Shown here: in pieces, positions 48,569 to 58,527 of the stretch
Numbering within the stretch: the first letter of the stretch is position 1
How the letters are laid out: each line of letters begins with the position of its first letter
NCBI RefSeq assembly: GCF_030369635.1
Contig: NZ_CP128474.1
Span: 1,984,001-2,048,000 of the forward strand
Source of the DNA: Microbacterium arborescens
GTDB taxonomy: Bacteria; Actinomycetota; Actinomycetes; Actinomycetales; Microbacteriaceae
Reading direction: 5' to 3'
DNA length: 64,000 nt
Made by a program: the position numbers and the translations under genes
Notes under the pieces: generated by a model
What the model was told of the DNA's origin: nothing
The model's database searches: none
Seen by the model: only the letters and a program-made list of their open reading frames with translations

Positions 48569-51500
48569 GTGTCTTCGCCCGCCCCTGTGATCACGTTCCC
48601 ACCCGAGCTGCCCGTCAGCGCGGCCCGGGACGAGATCGCGCGCGCCATCCGCGACCACCAGGTCGTCATCGTCGCGGGGGCCACCGGCTCGGGTAAGACG
48701 ACCCAGCTGCCGAAGATCTGCCTCGAACTCGGACGCACGAGCATCGCGCACACGCAGCCGCGTCGGATCGCCGCACGGACGGTCGCGGAGCGCATCGCCG
48801 CCGAGATGGAAGTCCCGCTCGGCGGGGCTGTCGGCTACAAGGTGCGGTTCACCGACCAGGTATCCGCCGACACCCGGGTGGCGCTGGTCACCGACGGCAT
48901 CCTCCTCAACGAGATCCACCGCGACCGGATGCTGCGCCGGTACGACACGATCATCATCGACGAGGCGCACGAGCGATCGTTGAACATCGACTTCCTGCTC
49001 GGGTATCTGCGCCGCATCCTCCCCCGTCGGCCCGACCTGAAGGTCATCGTGACCTCGGCGACGATCGACCCCGAGAGCTTCGCCGCGCATTTCGCCGACG
49101 CTCAGGGCGCGCCCGCGCCCATCATCGAGGTCTCGGGTCGCACCTATCCCGTCGAGGTGCGCTACCGCCCCCATGACGACGCCGGCGATGACGAGTCCGC
49201 TACGGATGATGTCGACGGCCTGGTCGCGGCGCTGCGCGAGCTCGACCGTGAGCCCGACGGCGACGTCCTCGTCTTCCTCCCCGGTGAGGCGGAGATCCGC
49301 GACGCGATGGATGCCGTGCGCTCCGCCTACGCGAGAGACGCGCGTCCGACCGAAGTGCTGCCCCTGTATGGTCGCCTCTCGGCTGCCGAGCAGCACCGCG
49401 TCTTCGAGCCCTCACGGGTCGCCGGTGTGCGGCGCCGCGTGATCCTCGCCACCAACGTCGCCGAGACGAGTCTCACCGTGCCCGGCATCCGGTACGTCAT
49501 CGACGCCGGGACGGCACGGATCTCGCGCTACAGCAATCGCTCGAAGATCCAGCGCCTGCCCATTGAGGCCGTGTCGCAGGCATCCGCCCAGCAACGAGCC
49601 GGCCGTGCGGGCCGAACCTCCCCCGGTATCGCCGTTCGGCTCTACGCCGAGGACGACTTCACCTCGCGCCCCGAGTTCACCGAGCCGGAGATCCTGCGCA
49701 CCTCGCTCGCATCGGTGGTGCTGCAGATGCTCGCGCTCGGGTTCGGCGACATCGCCGACTTCCCGTTCCTCACCCCGCCGGACTCGCGTGGCGTGAAGGC
49801 CGCGTTCGACCTGCTCGTGGAACTGCGCGCGGTGCGCCGCGACGACAAGGGCGCCTGGCGCCTGACGGAGACCGGCCGTGAGATCTCGCGCCTGCCGATC
49901 GACCCGCGATTCGCCCGCATGCTCGTCGAGGCTCGCGCACTCGACGTGACCCGCGACGTGCTTGCGATCGTGGCCGGCATGTCGATCCAGGACGTACGTG
50001 AGCGCCCGGAGGAACGGCGCGAGGAAGCCGACCGGCTGCACGCCCGCTTCACCGATCCGACGAGCGACTTCCTGACGCTGCTGAACCTGTGGAACCACCT
50101 GCAGGACCAACAGCGCGAACTCGGCTCCAGCGCGTTCCGCCGCGCGTGCCGCGCCGAGTACCTGAACTACGTCCGGGTGCGCGAGTGGTTCGACGTCCAC
50201 CGTCAGCTCAGCACGCTGGCTCGCGGAGACCGCGACCGTCGCCGTCGCGAGAGCGACGAACGCCCCGTCGTCGCGGGGGCCGCGCATCCCGACCGCGTGC
50301 ACCGTGCAATCCTGGCGGGCCTCCTGTCGCAGATCGGCGTCCTCGACACCCGGAGCACCTCGAACGCGCGTGCCACGGGTGGTCGGGGCGGTGGGAGCAA
50401 GCCGCAGCGCCCCCGCGCCGAGTACCGCGGCGCTCGGGGCGCGAAGTTCGCGATCTTCCCCGGCTCGGGTCTGCGTAAAGCGTCGCCGGACGCCGTGATG
50501 GCCGCCGAGCTCGTCGAGACCTCGCGTCTGTACGCCCGCACGGTGGCGGCGATCGACCCGGCGTGGGCCGAGGAGCTCGCCGGAGACCTGGCGCACCGGT
50601 CGATGAGCGACCCGCACTGGTCGAAGGATGCCGGCGCCGCGGTCGCCGCCGAGAAGGTCACCCTCTTCGGCGTCGAGATCGTCCCCCGCCGGCGCGTGCA
50701 GCTGGCCGGGCGTGACCGCGAGCTCGCCCGCGAGCTGTTCCTGCGGCACGCGCTCGTCGAGGGCGACTGGAACTCCACGCACCTCGACAAGCGGCTCACC
50801 GCCTTCGAGCGGCGCAACCTCGAGCTGAGGCGACGCCTCGAGAAGATCGAGGAACGCGAACGGCGTCGCGACATCCTGGTCGGCGACGAAGCGGTGTTCG
50901 CGTTCTACGACGCCCGCATCCCCCGCGACGTGTTCGACGTCCGCTCGTTCGAAGCCTGGTGGCGCGACGCCACGGCCCGCACGCCGCGCCTGCTCGACAT
51001 GACCGAGAGCGACCTCGCCGGTGATGCATCCGGTAGTGACGAGCGCGCCTTCCCGGCGCGCTGGCGCCAGGGCGATCAGGTGCTTTCACTCGCCTACCGC
51101 TTCGAGCCCGGCGCCTCGGACGACGGCGTCAGCGTGGTCGTCCCGCTCGCACTCCTCGCCTCGCTCCGACCCGACGGGTTCGACTGGCAGGTGCCGGGTC
51201 TGCGCGACGAGCTGATCGCCGGGCTTCTTCGCGCGCTGCCCAAGGCCATCCGGCGGCACGTCGTACCCGCGGCCGACTGGGCGTCGCGCTTCGCCGAAGA
51301 GCTGGCCGCAGACGGACCCGAGTCGCGAGACGGGCTGCCCGCACGCACCCTGCGCGAAGCGCTCGCCGCCCGCATCCAACGCGTCGCGAATCAGCCGGTC
51401 ACGTCGGCCGACTTCGATCTCGAGCGCGTGCCCGCGCACCTGTCGATGTCGTTCCGCGCCGTCGACGAGCGCGGGCGTCCGCTCGGCTCGTCTCGCGACC

Positions 51501-52522
51501 TGGCCGAGCTGCAGCAGCGGCTCGCGAACCGCAGCCGGGCGTCGGTGGCTCGCTCGCTCGCGAAGGCCGCCCCGCGCCCCGGCTCGCAACCCGCCGCAGC
51601 GGCGCCGGCCGCCGCGCTCGGCGCCGCATCCGGCAGTGACCAGCGAGCCGGAATCGCCGAGCAGAGCGGCCTGACCGACTGGACGTTCGGCGACCTCCCC
51701 GAGCTCGTCGACACGAGGGTCGCCGGCGGCGTCGTGCGGGGCTACCCCGCCCTCGTCGATGAGGGAACGGCCGTCACCCTGCGAATCGAGGCGACCCCCG
51801 ATCGAGCGGAGCGCCTGACCCGCGCAGGCGTCCGGCGGCTCGTGCTGCTGTCGGTCCCGTCTCCGGCGACGTACGTGCTCGACCACCTCACCGCGTCCGA
51901 GAAGCTCGCGCTCGCGGCCTCTCCCTACCCGTCGGCGAAGGCGCTCATCGAGGACGCGCGCGTCGCCGTCGCGGACGCGGTCATCGACCGCACGGCGGCA
52001 TCCGTCCGCACGCCGGCGCAGTTCCAGGCGGTGCGGGATGCGTTCTCGGCGGCTGTCGTCGACGAGCTGTTCCAGACCGTCTCGCTGAGCGCACGCATCC
52101 TGACCCTTCAGCGCGACGTCGAGCGGGCGATCCGCAAAGAGAACTCGATGGTGCTGCTCGCCGCCCTCGGCGATGTGAAGCAGCAGCTGGCCGGCCTGGT
52201 CTTCCCCGGATTCCTCTCGCAGACCGGTACCGCGCGGCTCGCGCATCTGCCCCGATACCTCCAGGGCGCGCTCGAGCGGGTGACCTCGCTGAGCGACAAC
52301 CCCGGCCGCGATCGGCAGCGTCTCACCGAGTTCGAGCGCGCCGCGACGCTCTACACCGAAGCCGGCGGCACGATCCCCCCTGCCCACGATGCTCCCCCGA
52401 ACCTGCGGCACGCGCGGTGGCTTCTGGAGGAGTACCGGGTCAGCCTCTTCGCGCAGCGTCTCGGCACGGCCGAGCCCGTGTCGATCCAGCGCATCACCAA
52501 GATGCTCGCCGGCAAGGGCTGA
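48569..52522 (+). CDS. hrpA: ATP-dependent RNA helicase HrpA
   Basis: DEAH-box RNA helicase, 1317 residues, full length for HrpA. Walker A GATGSGKTTQ (about 36-45), TQPRRIAA, the DEAH box (131-134 in IIIDEAHERSLNIDF), SATID and QRAGRAGRTSPG (341-352) are in order, followed by the helicase-associated and OB-like domains and the long C-terminal DUF3418-type region. In Escherichia coli HrpA resolves stalled ribosomes. I chose GTG 48569; the frame is open far upstream but that overlaps the FHA-like gene. Unrelated in function to the preceding cluster. Confidence 0.95.
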   Translation: MSSPAPVITFPPELPVSAARDEIARAIRDHQVVIVAGATGSGKTTQLPKICLELGRTSIAHTQPRRIAARTVAERIAAEMEVPLGGAVGYKVRFTDQVSADTRVALVTDGILLNEIHRDRMLRRYDTIIIDEAHERSLNIDFLLGYLRRILPRRPDLKVIVTSATIDPESFAAHFADAQGAPAPIIEVSGRTYPVEVRYRPHDDAGDDESATDDVDGLVAALRELDREPDGDVLVFLPGEAEIRDAMDAVRSAYARDARPTEVLPLYGRLSAAEQHRVFEPSRVAGVRRRVILATNVAETSLTVPGIRYVIDAGTARISRYSNRSKIQRLPIEAVSQASAQQRAGRAGRTSPGIAVRLYAEDDFTSRPEFTEPEILRTSLASVVLQMLALGFGDIADFPFLTPPDSRGVKAAFDLLVELRAVRRDDKGAWRLTETGREISRLPIDPRFARMLVEARALDVTRDVLAIVAGMSIQDVRERPEERREEADRLHARFTDPTSDFLTLLNLWNHLQDQQRELGSSAFRRACRAEYLNYVRVREWFDVHRQLSTLARGDRDRRRRESDERPVVAGAAHPDRVHRAILAGLLSQIGVLDTRSTSNARATGGRGGGSKPQRPRAEYRGARGAKFAIFPGSGLRKASPDAVMAAELVETSRLYARTVAAIDPAWAEELAGDLAHRSMSDPHWSKDAGAAVAAEKVTLFGVEIVPRRRVQLAGRDRELARELFLRHALVEGDWNSTHLDKRLTAFERRNLELRRRLEKIEERERRRDILVGDEAVFAFYDARIPRDVFDVRSFEAWWRDATARTPRLLDMTESDLAGDASGSDERAFPARWRQGDQVLSLAYRFEPGASDDGVSVVVPLALLASLRPDGFDWQVPGLRDELIAGLLRALPKAIRRHVVPAADWASRFAEELAADGPESRDGLPARTLREALAARIQRVANQPVTSADFDLERVPAHLSMSFRAVDERGRPLGSSRDLAELQQRLANRSRASVARSLAKAAPRPGSQPAAAAPAAALGAASGSDQRAGIAEQSGLTDWTFGDLPELVDTRVAGGVVRGYPALVDEGTAVTLRIEATPDRAERLTRAGVRRLVLLSVPSPATYVLDHLTASEKLALAASPYPSAKALIEDARVAVADAVIDRTAASVRTPAQFQAVRDAFSAAVVDELFQTVSLSARILTLQRDVERAIRKENSMVLLAALGDVKQQLAGLVFPGFLSQTGTARLAHLPRYLQGALERVTSLSDNPGRDRQRLTEFERAATLYTEAGGTIPPAHDAPPNLRHARWLLEEYRVSLFAQRLGTAEPVSIQRITKMLAGKG

Positions 52523-52530
52523 TCTGTCGG

Positions 52531-52536
52531 TAGCGT
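52531..52536 (+). promoter_or_regulatory. TAGCGT box of a leaderless promoter for the quinone oxidoreductase gene
   Basis: TAGCGT with six bases to ATG 52543, located nine bases after the hrpA stop. Confidence 0.5.
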
Positions 52537-52542
52537 GGCCCC

Positions 52543-53484
52543 ATGGCCCACGCAGTGACGTACTCCGAATTCGGCGGACCCGAGGTCCTCACCCTCAGCG
52601 AGATCGAGGTCCCCGCACCGGGCCCGGGTCAGGTGCGCGTGCGCGTGACCGCGGCCGGGGTCAACCCGATCGATCACAAGCTGCGCGCGGGTCTGCGGCC
52701 CTCCGCCACCATCTCGAAGCCCCGGCGCATCGGCAACGATGGCGCAGGCGTGGTCACCGAGGTCGGCGCGGATGTCGACGGCTTCCGTGTCGGCGACGAG
52801 GTCGTCGTGTTCGGGGCGAGCGGTGTCTATGCGACCGAGATCGTCGTCACGCCCGACAAGCTCACGCCTCTCCCCGCCGGCGTCTCCCCTGCGGTCGGCG
52901 CGGCCCTGGGCATCCCGGTCGCGACGGCGTATCAGTCGCTCCGATCGCTCGACGTCGGCCCGGCCGACACCCTGCTGCTGCACGCCGGCAGTGGATCGGT
53001 CGGTCAAGCGGCCATCCAGTTCGCCCGGCTTCGAGGTGCATCCGTCATCGCCACCGCGAGCGAGGCCCGGGCCGATCGCGTGCGCGAGCTCGGCGCCACA
53101 CCCGTCGGGTACGGCGACGGACTCGCCGACCGTGTCCGGGCCGCTGCACCGCAAGGCGTGACGGTGGCGCTCGACTGCGCGGGCACCGACGAAGCGCTGG
53201 AGGTCTCGCTCGACCTGGTCGCCGACCGTTCCCGCATCGCCACGATCGTGCGGGGAGCCGATGCCGCGGGCCTCGGCATCCGCGCGTTCTCGGGCGGAAG
53301 CCCCGAGCCGCTCACCGAACAGCAGGTTGCCTGGCGTGCCGAGGCGATCCCCGTGGTCGCGGCGCTGCTCGCCGCCGGCGCCTTCCGCGTCGAGCTCGGA
53401 CCCGAGCTGCCCCTCGCCGAGGCAGCGGAGGCGCACCGGCTGGTCGCTGCCCACACCCCCGGCAAGATCACGCTCCTGCCCTGA
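52543..53484 (+). CDS. NADPH:quinone oxidoreductase-like MDR protein
   Basis: Zinc-free medium-chain dehydrogenase/reductase of the quinone-oxidoreductase (QOR) type, 313 residues. The N-terminal domain reads GVNPIDHKLRAG and GNDGAGVVTEVG, and the nucleotide-binding motif is HAGSGSVGQAAIQFARLRGA. Typical zinc ligands are absent. Such enzymes reduce quinones or enones with NADPH; the substrate is unknown. The gene stands alone and is convergent with the sugar permease gene. Confidence 0.9.
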   Translation: MAHAVTYSEFGGPEVLTLSEIEVPAPGPGQVRVRVTAAGVNPIDHKLRAGLRPSATISKPRRIGNDGAGVVTEVGADVDGFRVGDEVVVFGASGVYATEIVVTPDKLTPLPAGVSPAVGAALGIPVATAYQSLRSLDVGPADTLLLHAGSGSVGQAAIQFARLRGASVIATASEARADRVRELGATPVGYGDGLADRVRAAAPQGVTVALDCAGTDEALEVSLDLVADRSRIATIVRGADAAGLGIRAFSGGSPEPLTEQQVAWRAEAIPVVAALLAAGAFRVELGPELPLAEAAEAHRLVAAHTPGKITLLP

Positions 53485-53507
53485 CCGGCCGCCACCCGAC
53501 CACGGCG

Positions 53508-53559
53508 AAGCGGCGCCCGCACCGGCGATCCCATCGGGATGCCGACGCGAGCGCCGCTT
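53508..53559. terminator. Bidirectional hairpin between convergent genes
   Basis: AAGCGGCGCCCGC at 53508-53520 pairs with GCGAGCGCCGCTT at 53547-53559 with one mismatch. An inner pair around CGGC-ATCCC / GGGAT-CCG extends the stem. The element lies between two stop codons that face each other. Confidence 0.6.
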
Positions 53560-53582
53560 GGTCGCTCAGCCTCGGGGCGTCG

Positions 53583-54812
53583 TCAGTTGCCCGAGCGCCG
53601 CTTGTTGTAGACGTCGAAGGCGACGGCGAGCAGCAGCACGAGACCCTTCACGGCCTGCTGCCACTCGATGCCGATGCCCATGATCGACATGCCGTTGTTG
53701 AGCACACCGATGATCAGACCACCGATGATCGCGCCGCCGATGGTGCCGACACCACCCTGCACGGCCGCCCCGCCGATGAACGCCGCCGAGATCGCCTCGA
53801 GTTCGAAGCCGTCACCGGCCTTGGGACCTGCGAGGTTGAGTCGCGCGGTGAAGATGAGACCGGCGAGGGCCGCGAGCACCCCCATGTTGACGAAGAGCCA
53901 GAAGTCGGCGCGACGGGTCTTGATGCCCGAGAGCTCGGCCGCGTGGCGGTTTCCGCCGATCGCGTAGATGTGACGACCGAACACGGTGCGGTTCATGACG
54001 ATGCCGTAGACCAGCACCAGCACCGCCAGCACGATCAGGGTCACCGGAATGCCCTTGTAGGAGGCCAGCGCCCACGTGAACCAGCCGATCACGACGGCGA
54101 TCAGGGCGAGCTTCGCGATGAACCAGACGAGCGGCTCGACGTCTTGCGAGTACTTCTGGCGTCCGGCGCGGGTGCGCCACTGCTGCACGACCAGGGCGAC
54201 GATACCCAGCGCGCCGATCAGAAGCGTGAAGAGGTCTGGATCGGATTCACCGAAGATGCCCGCCAAGAAGCCGTTGCCGAGGGCACGGTACTCGGTGGGG
54301 AACGAGCCGATGTTCGCGTTGCCGAGCACGACGAGGGCGAGGCCGCGGAAGATGAGCATGCCCGCGAGCGTCACGATGAACGCGGGTATGCCCACGTAGG
54401 CGACCCAGAAACCCTGCCAGGCTCCCACCAGCGCGCCGATCAGCAGGGAGAGGACGATGGCGAGCCACCACGGCATCCCCATCTTGACCGCGAACACGCC
54501 CGACACGGCGCCGATGAAGGCGGCGACCGATCCGACGGAGAGGTCGATGTGGCCGGCGATGATGATCATCACCATGCCGATCGCCAGCACGAGGATGTAG
54601 CCGTTCTGCACGACCAGGTTCGACAGGTTCTGCGGACGCAGCAGGATGCCGTTGGTGAGGATGGCGAAGAGGGCGACCACCGCGATCAGCGCGATGAAGA
54701 TGCCGTTCTTGCCGAGGTCGGCGAGGATGTGTCCGAGCCAGCGCGTGAAGCGGTTCTCGGTCGGGTTGAGCCCGCCGCCGGCGGCGGTTTCAGGGGCGTT
54801 GTTCTGAGACAT
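53583..54812 (-). CDS. Monosaccharide ABC transporter permease (GguB/MmsB type)
   Basis: Inner-membrane permease of the CUT2 sugar ABC family, 409 residues with about ten or more membrane segments. The signature GHIDLSVGSVAAFIGA and the later RHIYAIGGNRHAAELSGIKTRR are typical of GguB/XylH-like permeases. It is the last gene of the araD-binding protein-ATPase-permease unit. L-arabinose (possibly also xylose or galactose) as substrate is inferred from araD and the ChvE-type binding protein. Confidence 0.93.
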   Translation of the reverse strand: MSQNNAPETAAGGGLNPTENRFTRWLGHILADLGKNGIFIALIAVVALFAILTNGILLRPQNLSNLVVQNGYILVLAIGMVMIIIAGHIDLSVGSVAAFIGAVSGVFAVKMGMPWWLAIVLSLLIGALVGAWQGFWVAYVGIPAFIVTLAGMLIFRGLALVVLGNANIGSFPTEYRALGNGFLAGIFGESDPDLFTLLIGALGIVALVVQQWRTRAGRQKYSQDVEPLVWFIAKLALIAVVIGWFTWALASYKGIPVTLIVLAVLVLVYGIVMNRTVFGRHIYAIGGNRHAAELSGIKTRRADFWLFVNMGVLAALAGLIFTARLNLAGPKAGDGFELEAISAAFIGGAAVQGGVGTIGGAIIGGLIIGVLNNGMSIMGIGIEWQQAVKGLVLLLAVAFDVYNKRRSGN

Positions 54813-54835
54813 TCGAGGATCTCCTGCGGCCCCGC

Positions 54836-56365
54836 TCAGCGGGGCTTCTCCATGGTCATGAGTTTGAGGACCGACTCGGGGGTCGCGTCGGCGATGGGCA
54901 GCTCACCGGTGATCCGTCCCTCGGAGAGGGCGTACACGCGGTCGGAGATGCCGAGCAGTTCGGGCAGCTCGGACGAGATCACGATGATCCCCTTCCCCGC
55001 TGCGGCGAGCTTGTTGATGATCGTGTAGATCTCGTACTTCGCCCCGACGTCGATGCCACGCGTGGGCTCGTCGAGGATGAGCACCTCGGGGTCGGAGTAG
55101 ATCCACTTCGACAGCACGACCTTCTGCTGGTTGCCGCCCGAGAGCTTTCCGGTCTTGGCGAGCACGGTCGGCGCCTTGATGTTCATGCTCTTGCGGTACT
55201 GGTTAGCGACCGAGAACTCCTCGTTGTCGTCGACCAGACCGGCCTTCTCGAGCTTCTTCAGCGACGCCATCGAGATATTGCGCTTGATGTCCTCGATGAG
55301 GTTCAGGCCATACGTCTTCCGGTCCTCGGTCGCGTACGCGAGCCCGTTGGCGATGGCTTCGGAGACGGTGCGCGTGCGGATCTCCTTGCCGCGCATGAAG
55401 ACCTTGCCCGAGATGCGGGTGCCGTAGCTGTGACCGAACAGGCTCATCGCGAACTCGGTACGCCCGGCGCCCATGAGCCCGGCGATGCCGACGATCTCGC
55501 CCGCGCGGACCGTCACCGAAACGTCGTCGACGACGACGCGGGTGGGGTCCTGAGGGTGGTGCGCGGTCCAGTTCTCGACCCGCAGCAGCTCGTCACCGAT
55601 CTGCGGCTCGTGATCGGGATAACGGTGCTCGAGGTCGCGGCCCACCATGTCCTTGATGATGCGGTCCTCGGTGACGTCGTTCTTCGAGATCGTCTCGATC
55701 GTCTTGCCGTCGCGGATGACCGTGACGGTGTCGGCGACCTTCTTGATCTCGTTCAGCTTGTGGCTGATGATGATCGACGTGATGCCCTGCTCGCGCAGGC
55801 TCAGGATCAGATCGAGCAGGTGGTCGGAGTCCTCGTCGTTGAGCGCGGCGGTCGGCTCGTCGAGGATGAGGAGCTTGACCTCCTTCGAGAGGGCCTTGGC
55901 GATCTCGACGAGCTGCTGCTTGCCGACGCCGATCTGGTTGACCTTCGTCGTCGGGTTCTCCTTGAGCCCGACGCGACGCAGCAGCTCGGCCGCGGCGAAG
56001 TTGGTCTTGTTCCAGTCGATGAGGCCGCCGGCGCCCTTCCGCTCGTTGTTCAGGAAGATGTTCTCGGCGATCGACAGGTACGGGCTGAGCGCCAGTTCCT
56101 GGTGGATGATGACGATGCCGCGCGCCTCGCTGTCGCGCAGATTCTTGAACTCGACGGTGTCGCCCGCGTAGACGATCTCGCCGTCGTAGGTGCCGTGCGG
56201 GTAGACCCCGGACAGCACCTTCATGAGGGTCGACTTCCCCGCGCCGTTCTCACCGCAGATCGCATGGATCTCGCCGCGCTGGACGGCGAGATTGACATTC
56301 GAGAGCGCCTTGACGCCGGGGAAGGTCTTGGTGATCCCGCGCATCTCGAGGATGGTTTCGCTCAC
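54836..56365 (-). CDS. Monosaccharide ABC transporter ATP-binding protein (GguA/MmsA type)
   Basis: CUT2-type ATPase with two fused nucleotide-binding domains, 509 residues. The first Walker A is GENGAGKST with [11 protein letters not shown] as Walker B; the second domain has the usual degenerate P-loop GLMGAGRTE, an [14 protein letters not shown] signature and [13 protein letters not shown]. It energises the permease encoded 23 bases downstream. A perfect 14-bp hairpin separates it from the binding-protein gene. Confidence 0.95.
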   Translation of the reverse strand: MSETILEMRGITKTFPGVKALSNVNLAVQRGEIHAICGENGAGKSTLMKVLSGVYPHGTYDGEIVYAGDTVEFKNLRDSEARGIVIIHQELALSPYLSIAENIFLNNERKGAGGLIDWNKTNFAAAELLRRVGLKENPTTKVNQIGVGKQQLVEIAKALSKEVKLLILDEPTAALNDEDSDHLLDLILSLREQGITSIIISHKLNEIKKVADTVTVIRDGKTIETISKNDVTEDRIIKDMVGRDLEHRYPDHEPQIGDELLRVENWTAHHPQDPTRVVVDDVSVTVRAGEIVGIAGLMGAGRTEFAMSLFGHSYGTRISGKVFMRGKEIRTRTVSEAIANGLAYATEDRKTYGLNLIEDIKRNISMASLKKLEKAGLVDDNEEFSVANQYRKSMNIKAPTVLAKTGKLSGGNQQKVVLSKWIYSDPEVLILDEPTRGIDVGAKYEIYTIINKLAAAGKGIIVISSELPELLGISDRVYALSEGRITGELPIADATPESVLKLMTMEKPR

Positions 56366-56405
56366 GTCTCCGACTTCCTTGTGGGGGTGGATGATTTCTC
56401 GGGTG

Positions 56406-56436
56406 CGGCGGCGGGAGCGGTTCGCTCCCGCCGCCG
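56406..56436 (-). terminator. Perfect 14-bp hairpin after the sugar-binding protein gene
   Basis: CGGCGGCGGGAGCG and its exact reverse complement enclose a three-base loop between the binding-protein stop and the ATPase start. There is no T-run. The arrangement copies that after ganS, so it probably sets binding protein over permease levels. Confidence 0.65.
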
Positions 56437-56462
56437 TTCCGAGGATGGGCGGATGCCGCGGC

Positions 56463-57590
56463 TCAGAGACCGAGCTCTTCGGCGGTCCAGTAACCGGTGT
56501 CGACGAGCGACGACTCCACGTTGTCCTTCACGACGGGAACCGGTGCCAGCAGGAAGGAGGGCACGACCTTGACGTCGTTGTCGTACGTCTCGGTGTCGTT
56601 GACCTCGGGCTCCTCGCCCTTCAGGGCAGCGGCAGCCATGTTCGCGGCAACCTTCGCGAGCTCGCGGGTGTCCTTGAAGATGGTGGCGTACTGCTCACCG
56701 GCGAGGATCGCCTTGACCGAGTCGACCTCGGCGTCCTGGCCCGAGATGATCGGCCACTCGGCGCCGAGCGAGTAGCCCGCGCCCTCGAGCGCGGAGATGA
56801 TGCCTCGCGAGATGCCGTCGTAGGGCGAGAGGACGGCATCGACCTGCGTGCCGTCGGAGTAGTTGGCCGTCAGGATGTCCTCCATGCGGCTCTGGGCGGT
56901 CTCGCCGTCCCAGCGCAGCGTTGCGGCCTGCTCGATGTCGGTCTGACCCGACTTGACCACGAGGGTGCCGTCGTCGATCAGCGGCTCGAGGACCTCCATC
57001 GCGCCGTCCCAGAAGAAGAACGCGTTGTTGTCGTCGAGCGAGCCGGCGAACAGCTCGATGTTGAAGGGACCGGCCGGCGCGCCGTCGAGCGGCTTGCCCT
57101 CGAGGTCGGTCAGCCCGAGTCCGTTCAGGACCGTCCACGCCTGCTGGCGGCCGACGAGCGCGTTGTCGAACGTCGCGTAGTAGTCGACGTTCTCGGTGCC
57201 CTTGATCAGTCGGTCGTAGGCGATGACGGGGATCTCGGCGTCGGCGGCGTTCTGCAGCGCCTCGGTCAGCGTCGTGCCGTCGATCGAAGCCACGATGAGC
57301 GCCTCGGCACCCTTGGTGATCATGTTCTCGATCTGCGAGACCTGGGTCGGGATGTCGTCCTCGGCGTACTGGAGGTCGACCTGGTATCCCTGGTCCTCCA
57401 GAGCCTTCTTGACGGCGTTGCCGTCCTGGATCCAGCGCTCCGAGCTCTTCGTGGGCATCGCGACGCCGATGAGGCCGCCGTCGCCGCCGCCCTCACCGCC
57501 GCCGGCGCCGCCGCCGGTGCTGGAGCATGCCGAGAGCGCCAGGGCGCCGACGGCGAGCGTCGCTGCTGCGTACAGGAACTTCTTGTTCAC
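56463..57590 (-). CDS. ChvE-type sugar-binding lipoprotein
   Basis: Periplasmic-binding-like lipoprotein of the ChvE/MmsE class, 375 residues. The signal peptide ends in a lipobox with Cys22 (ALSAC). The mature part begins with a Gly-rich linker and then [19 protein letters not shown], the usual start for pentose/hexose-binding proteins. [13 protein letters not shown] and the C-terminal [15 protein letters not shown] fit ChvE. It delivers the sugar to the transporter encoded next to it. Confidence 0.93.
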   Translation of the reverse strand: MNKKFLYAAATLAVGALALSACSSTGGGAGGGEGGGDGGLIGVAMPTKSSERWIQDGNAVKKALEDQGYQVDLQYAEDDIPTQVSQIENMITKGAEALIVASIDGTTLTEALQNAADAEIPVIAYDRLIKGTENVDYYATFDNALVGRQQAWTVLNGLGLTDLEGKPLDGAPAGPFNIELFAGSLDDNNAFFFWDGAMEVLEPLIDDGTLVVKSGQTDIEQAATLRWDGETAQSRMEDILTANYSDGTQVDAVLSPYDGISRGIISALEGAGYSLGAEWPIISGQDAEVDSVKAILAGEQYATIFKDTRELAKVAANMAAAALKGEEPEVNDTETYDNDVKVVPSFLLAPVPVVKDNVESSLVDTGYWTAEELGL

Positions 57591-57653
57591 TGTGTGTCCT
57601 TTCCAGTGACTTCACTGTCTTGCGGGAAATGGTGACCGCGCCCCGGTGCGGGG

Positions 57654-58388
57654 CTACCGGCGGTCGTCGGTGGTCTGTCCGTAAACGTTCTGATACCGGT
57701 CGTACAACGCATCGATCGCGTCCTGCGGGATCGGGATCACCTCACCCGCCTGCCGGGCGATATGGACCGTGCGAGCCACGTCCTCCACCATCACCGCAGC
57801 CTTGACCGCATCCTTCGCACTCGACCCGATCGTGAACGGCCCATGGTTCTGCATCAACACCGCCCGAGAACGATGCCCCCGCAACGTGTCCACGATCCCC
57901 CGACCGATCGAGTCATCACCGATGATCGCGAACGGCCCCACCGGGATCGGCCCCCCGAACTCATCAGCCATCGCCGTGATCACACACGGGATCTCCTCAC
58001 CCCGCGCCGCCCACGCCACCGCATACGTCGAATGCGTGTGCACCACACCACCCACCTCGGGCATGTTCCGATACACATACGCATGCGCCGCCGTATCGCT
58101 CGACGGCGACCGATCAGCACCCGGCGTACCCGGCACCACACGGCCATCCAGATCACACACGATCATGTTCTCCGGAGCCAACTCGTCATACGACACCCCC
58201 GACGGCTTGATCACGAACAGATCAGCCCCCGGAACCCGCCCCGACACGTTCCCGCCGGTCCACACGACCAGCCCGTAACGCACCAGCTCCGCGTGCAACG
58301 ACGCCACCTCGGCCCGAACCCGCGCTACCGCGACTTCGACCTTCACGCCGTCGACGTACTCGCTGCTGATCGCTGCGTTGCGTGCCAC
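57654..58388 (-). CDS. araD: L-ribulose-5-phosphate 4-epimerase, codon use unlike its neighbours
   Basis: Class II aldolase-fold zinc enzyme that converts L-ribulose-5-phosphate to D-xylulose-5-phosphate in L-arabinose catabolism, 244 residues. GGNVSGRVPGADLFVIKPSGVSYDEL (in parts), VVHTHSTYAVAWAA with the metal histidines, and MQNHGPFTIG are diagnostic. GTG 58388 has AAGGAG seven bases upstream. Between about the 20th codon and the last ten, the gene prefers GTG, GGG, GAT, CAT, TAT and TTG, whereas adjacent genes prefer GTC, GGC, GAC, CAC, TAC and CTG, and it ends in TAG. This suggests acquisition from a different actinobacterium. Confidence 0.94.
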   Translation of the reverse strand: MARNAAISSEYVDGVKVEVAVARVRAEVASLHAELVRYGLVVWTGGNVSGRVPGADLFVIKPSGVSYDELAPENMIVCDLDGRVVPGTPGADRSPSSDTAAHAYVYRNMPEVGGVVHTHSTYAVAWAARGEEIPCVITAMADEFGGPIPVGPFAIIGDDSIGRGIVDTLRGHRSRAVLMQNHGPFTIGSSAKDAVKAAVMVEDVARTVHIARQAGEVIPIPQDAIDALYDRYQNVYGQTTDDRR

Positions 58389-58431
58389 TCGAGTGCTCCT
58401 TCGCCCGGCCACCATCGGCGGGCCTCGATCG

Positions 58432-58458
58432 TGTGACAGTCGATGTGACCGTTCACAT
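58432..58458. promoter_or_regulatory. Operator sites before araD
   Basis: ATGTGACCGTTCACAT at 58443-58458 is an imperfect palindrome (ATGTGA-N4-TCACAT), and TGTGACAGT at 58432-58440 is a further half site. They lie directly downstream of the araD -10 box, where a bound LacI-type repressor would block transcription. Confidence 0.6.
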
Positions 58459-58464
58459 TGCGAC

Positions 58465-58495
58465 ACTATAGCCAGGGTCGGAACCGGGGTGTCAA
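58465..58495 (-). promoter_or_regulatory. araD promoter, TTGACA and TATAGT
   Basis: On the minus strand TTGACA (58495-58490) is followed after 19 bases by TATAGT (58470-58465). This is the only near-consensus sigma-70-type pair I found in the window; the spacer is two bases longer than ideal. Confidence 0.6.
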
Positions 58496-58527
58496 CTCCC
58501 GGCGTGTCTCGGATCGATAACGACGAC

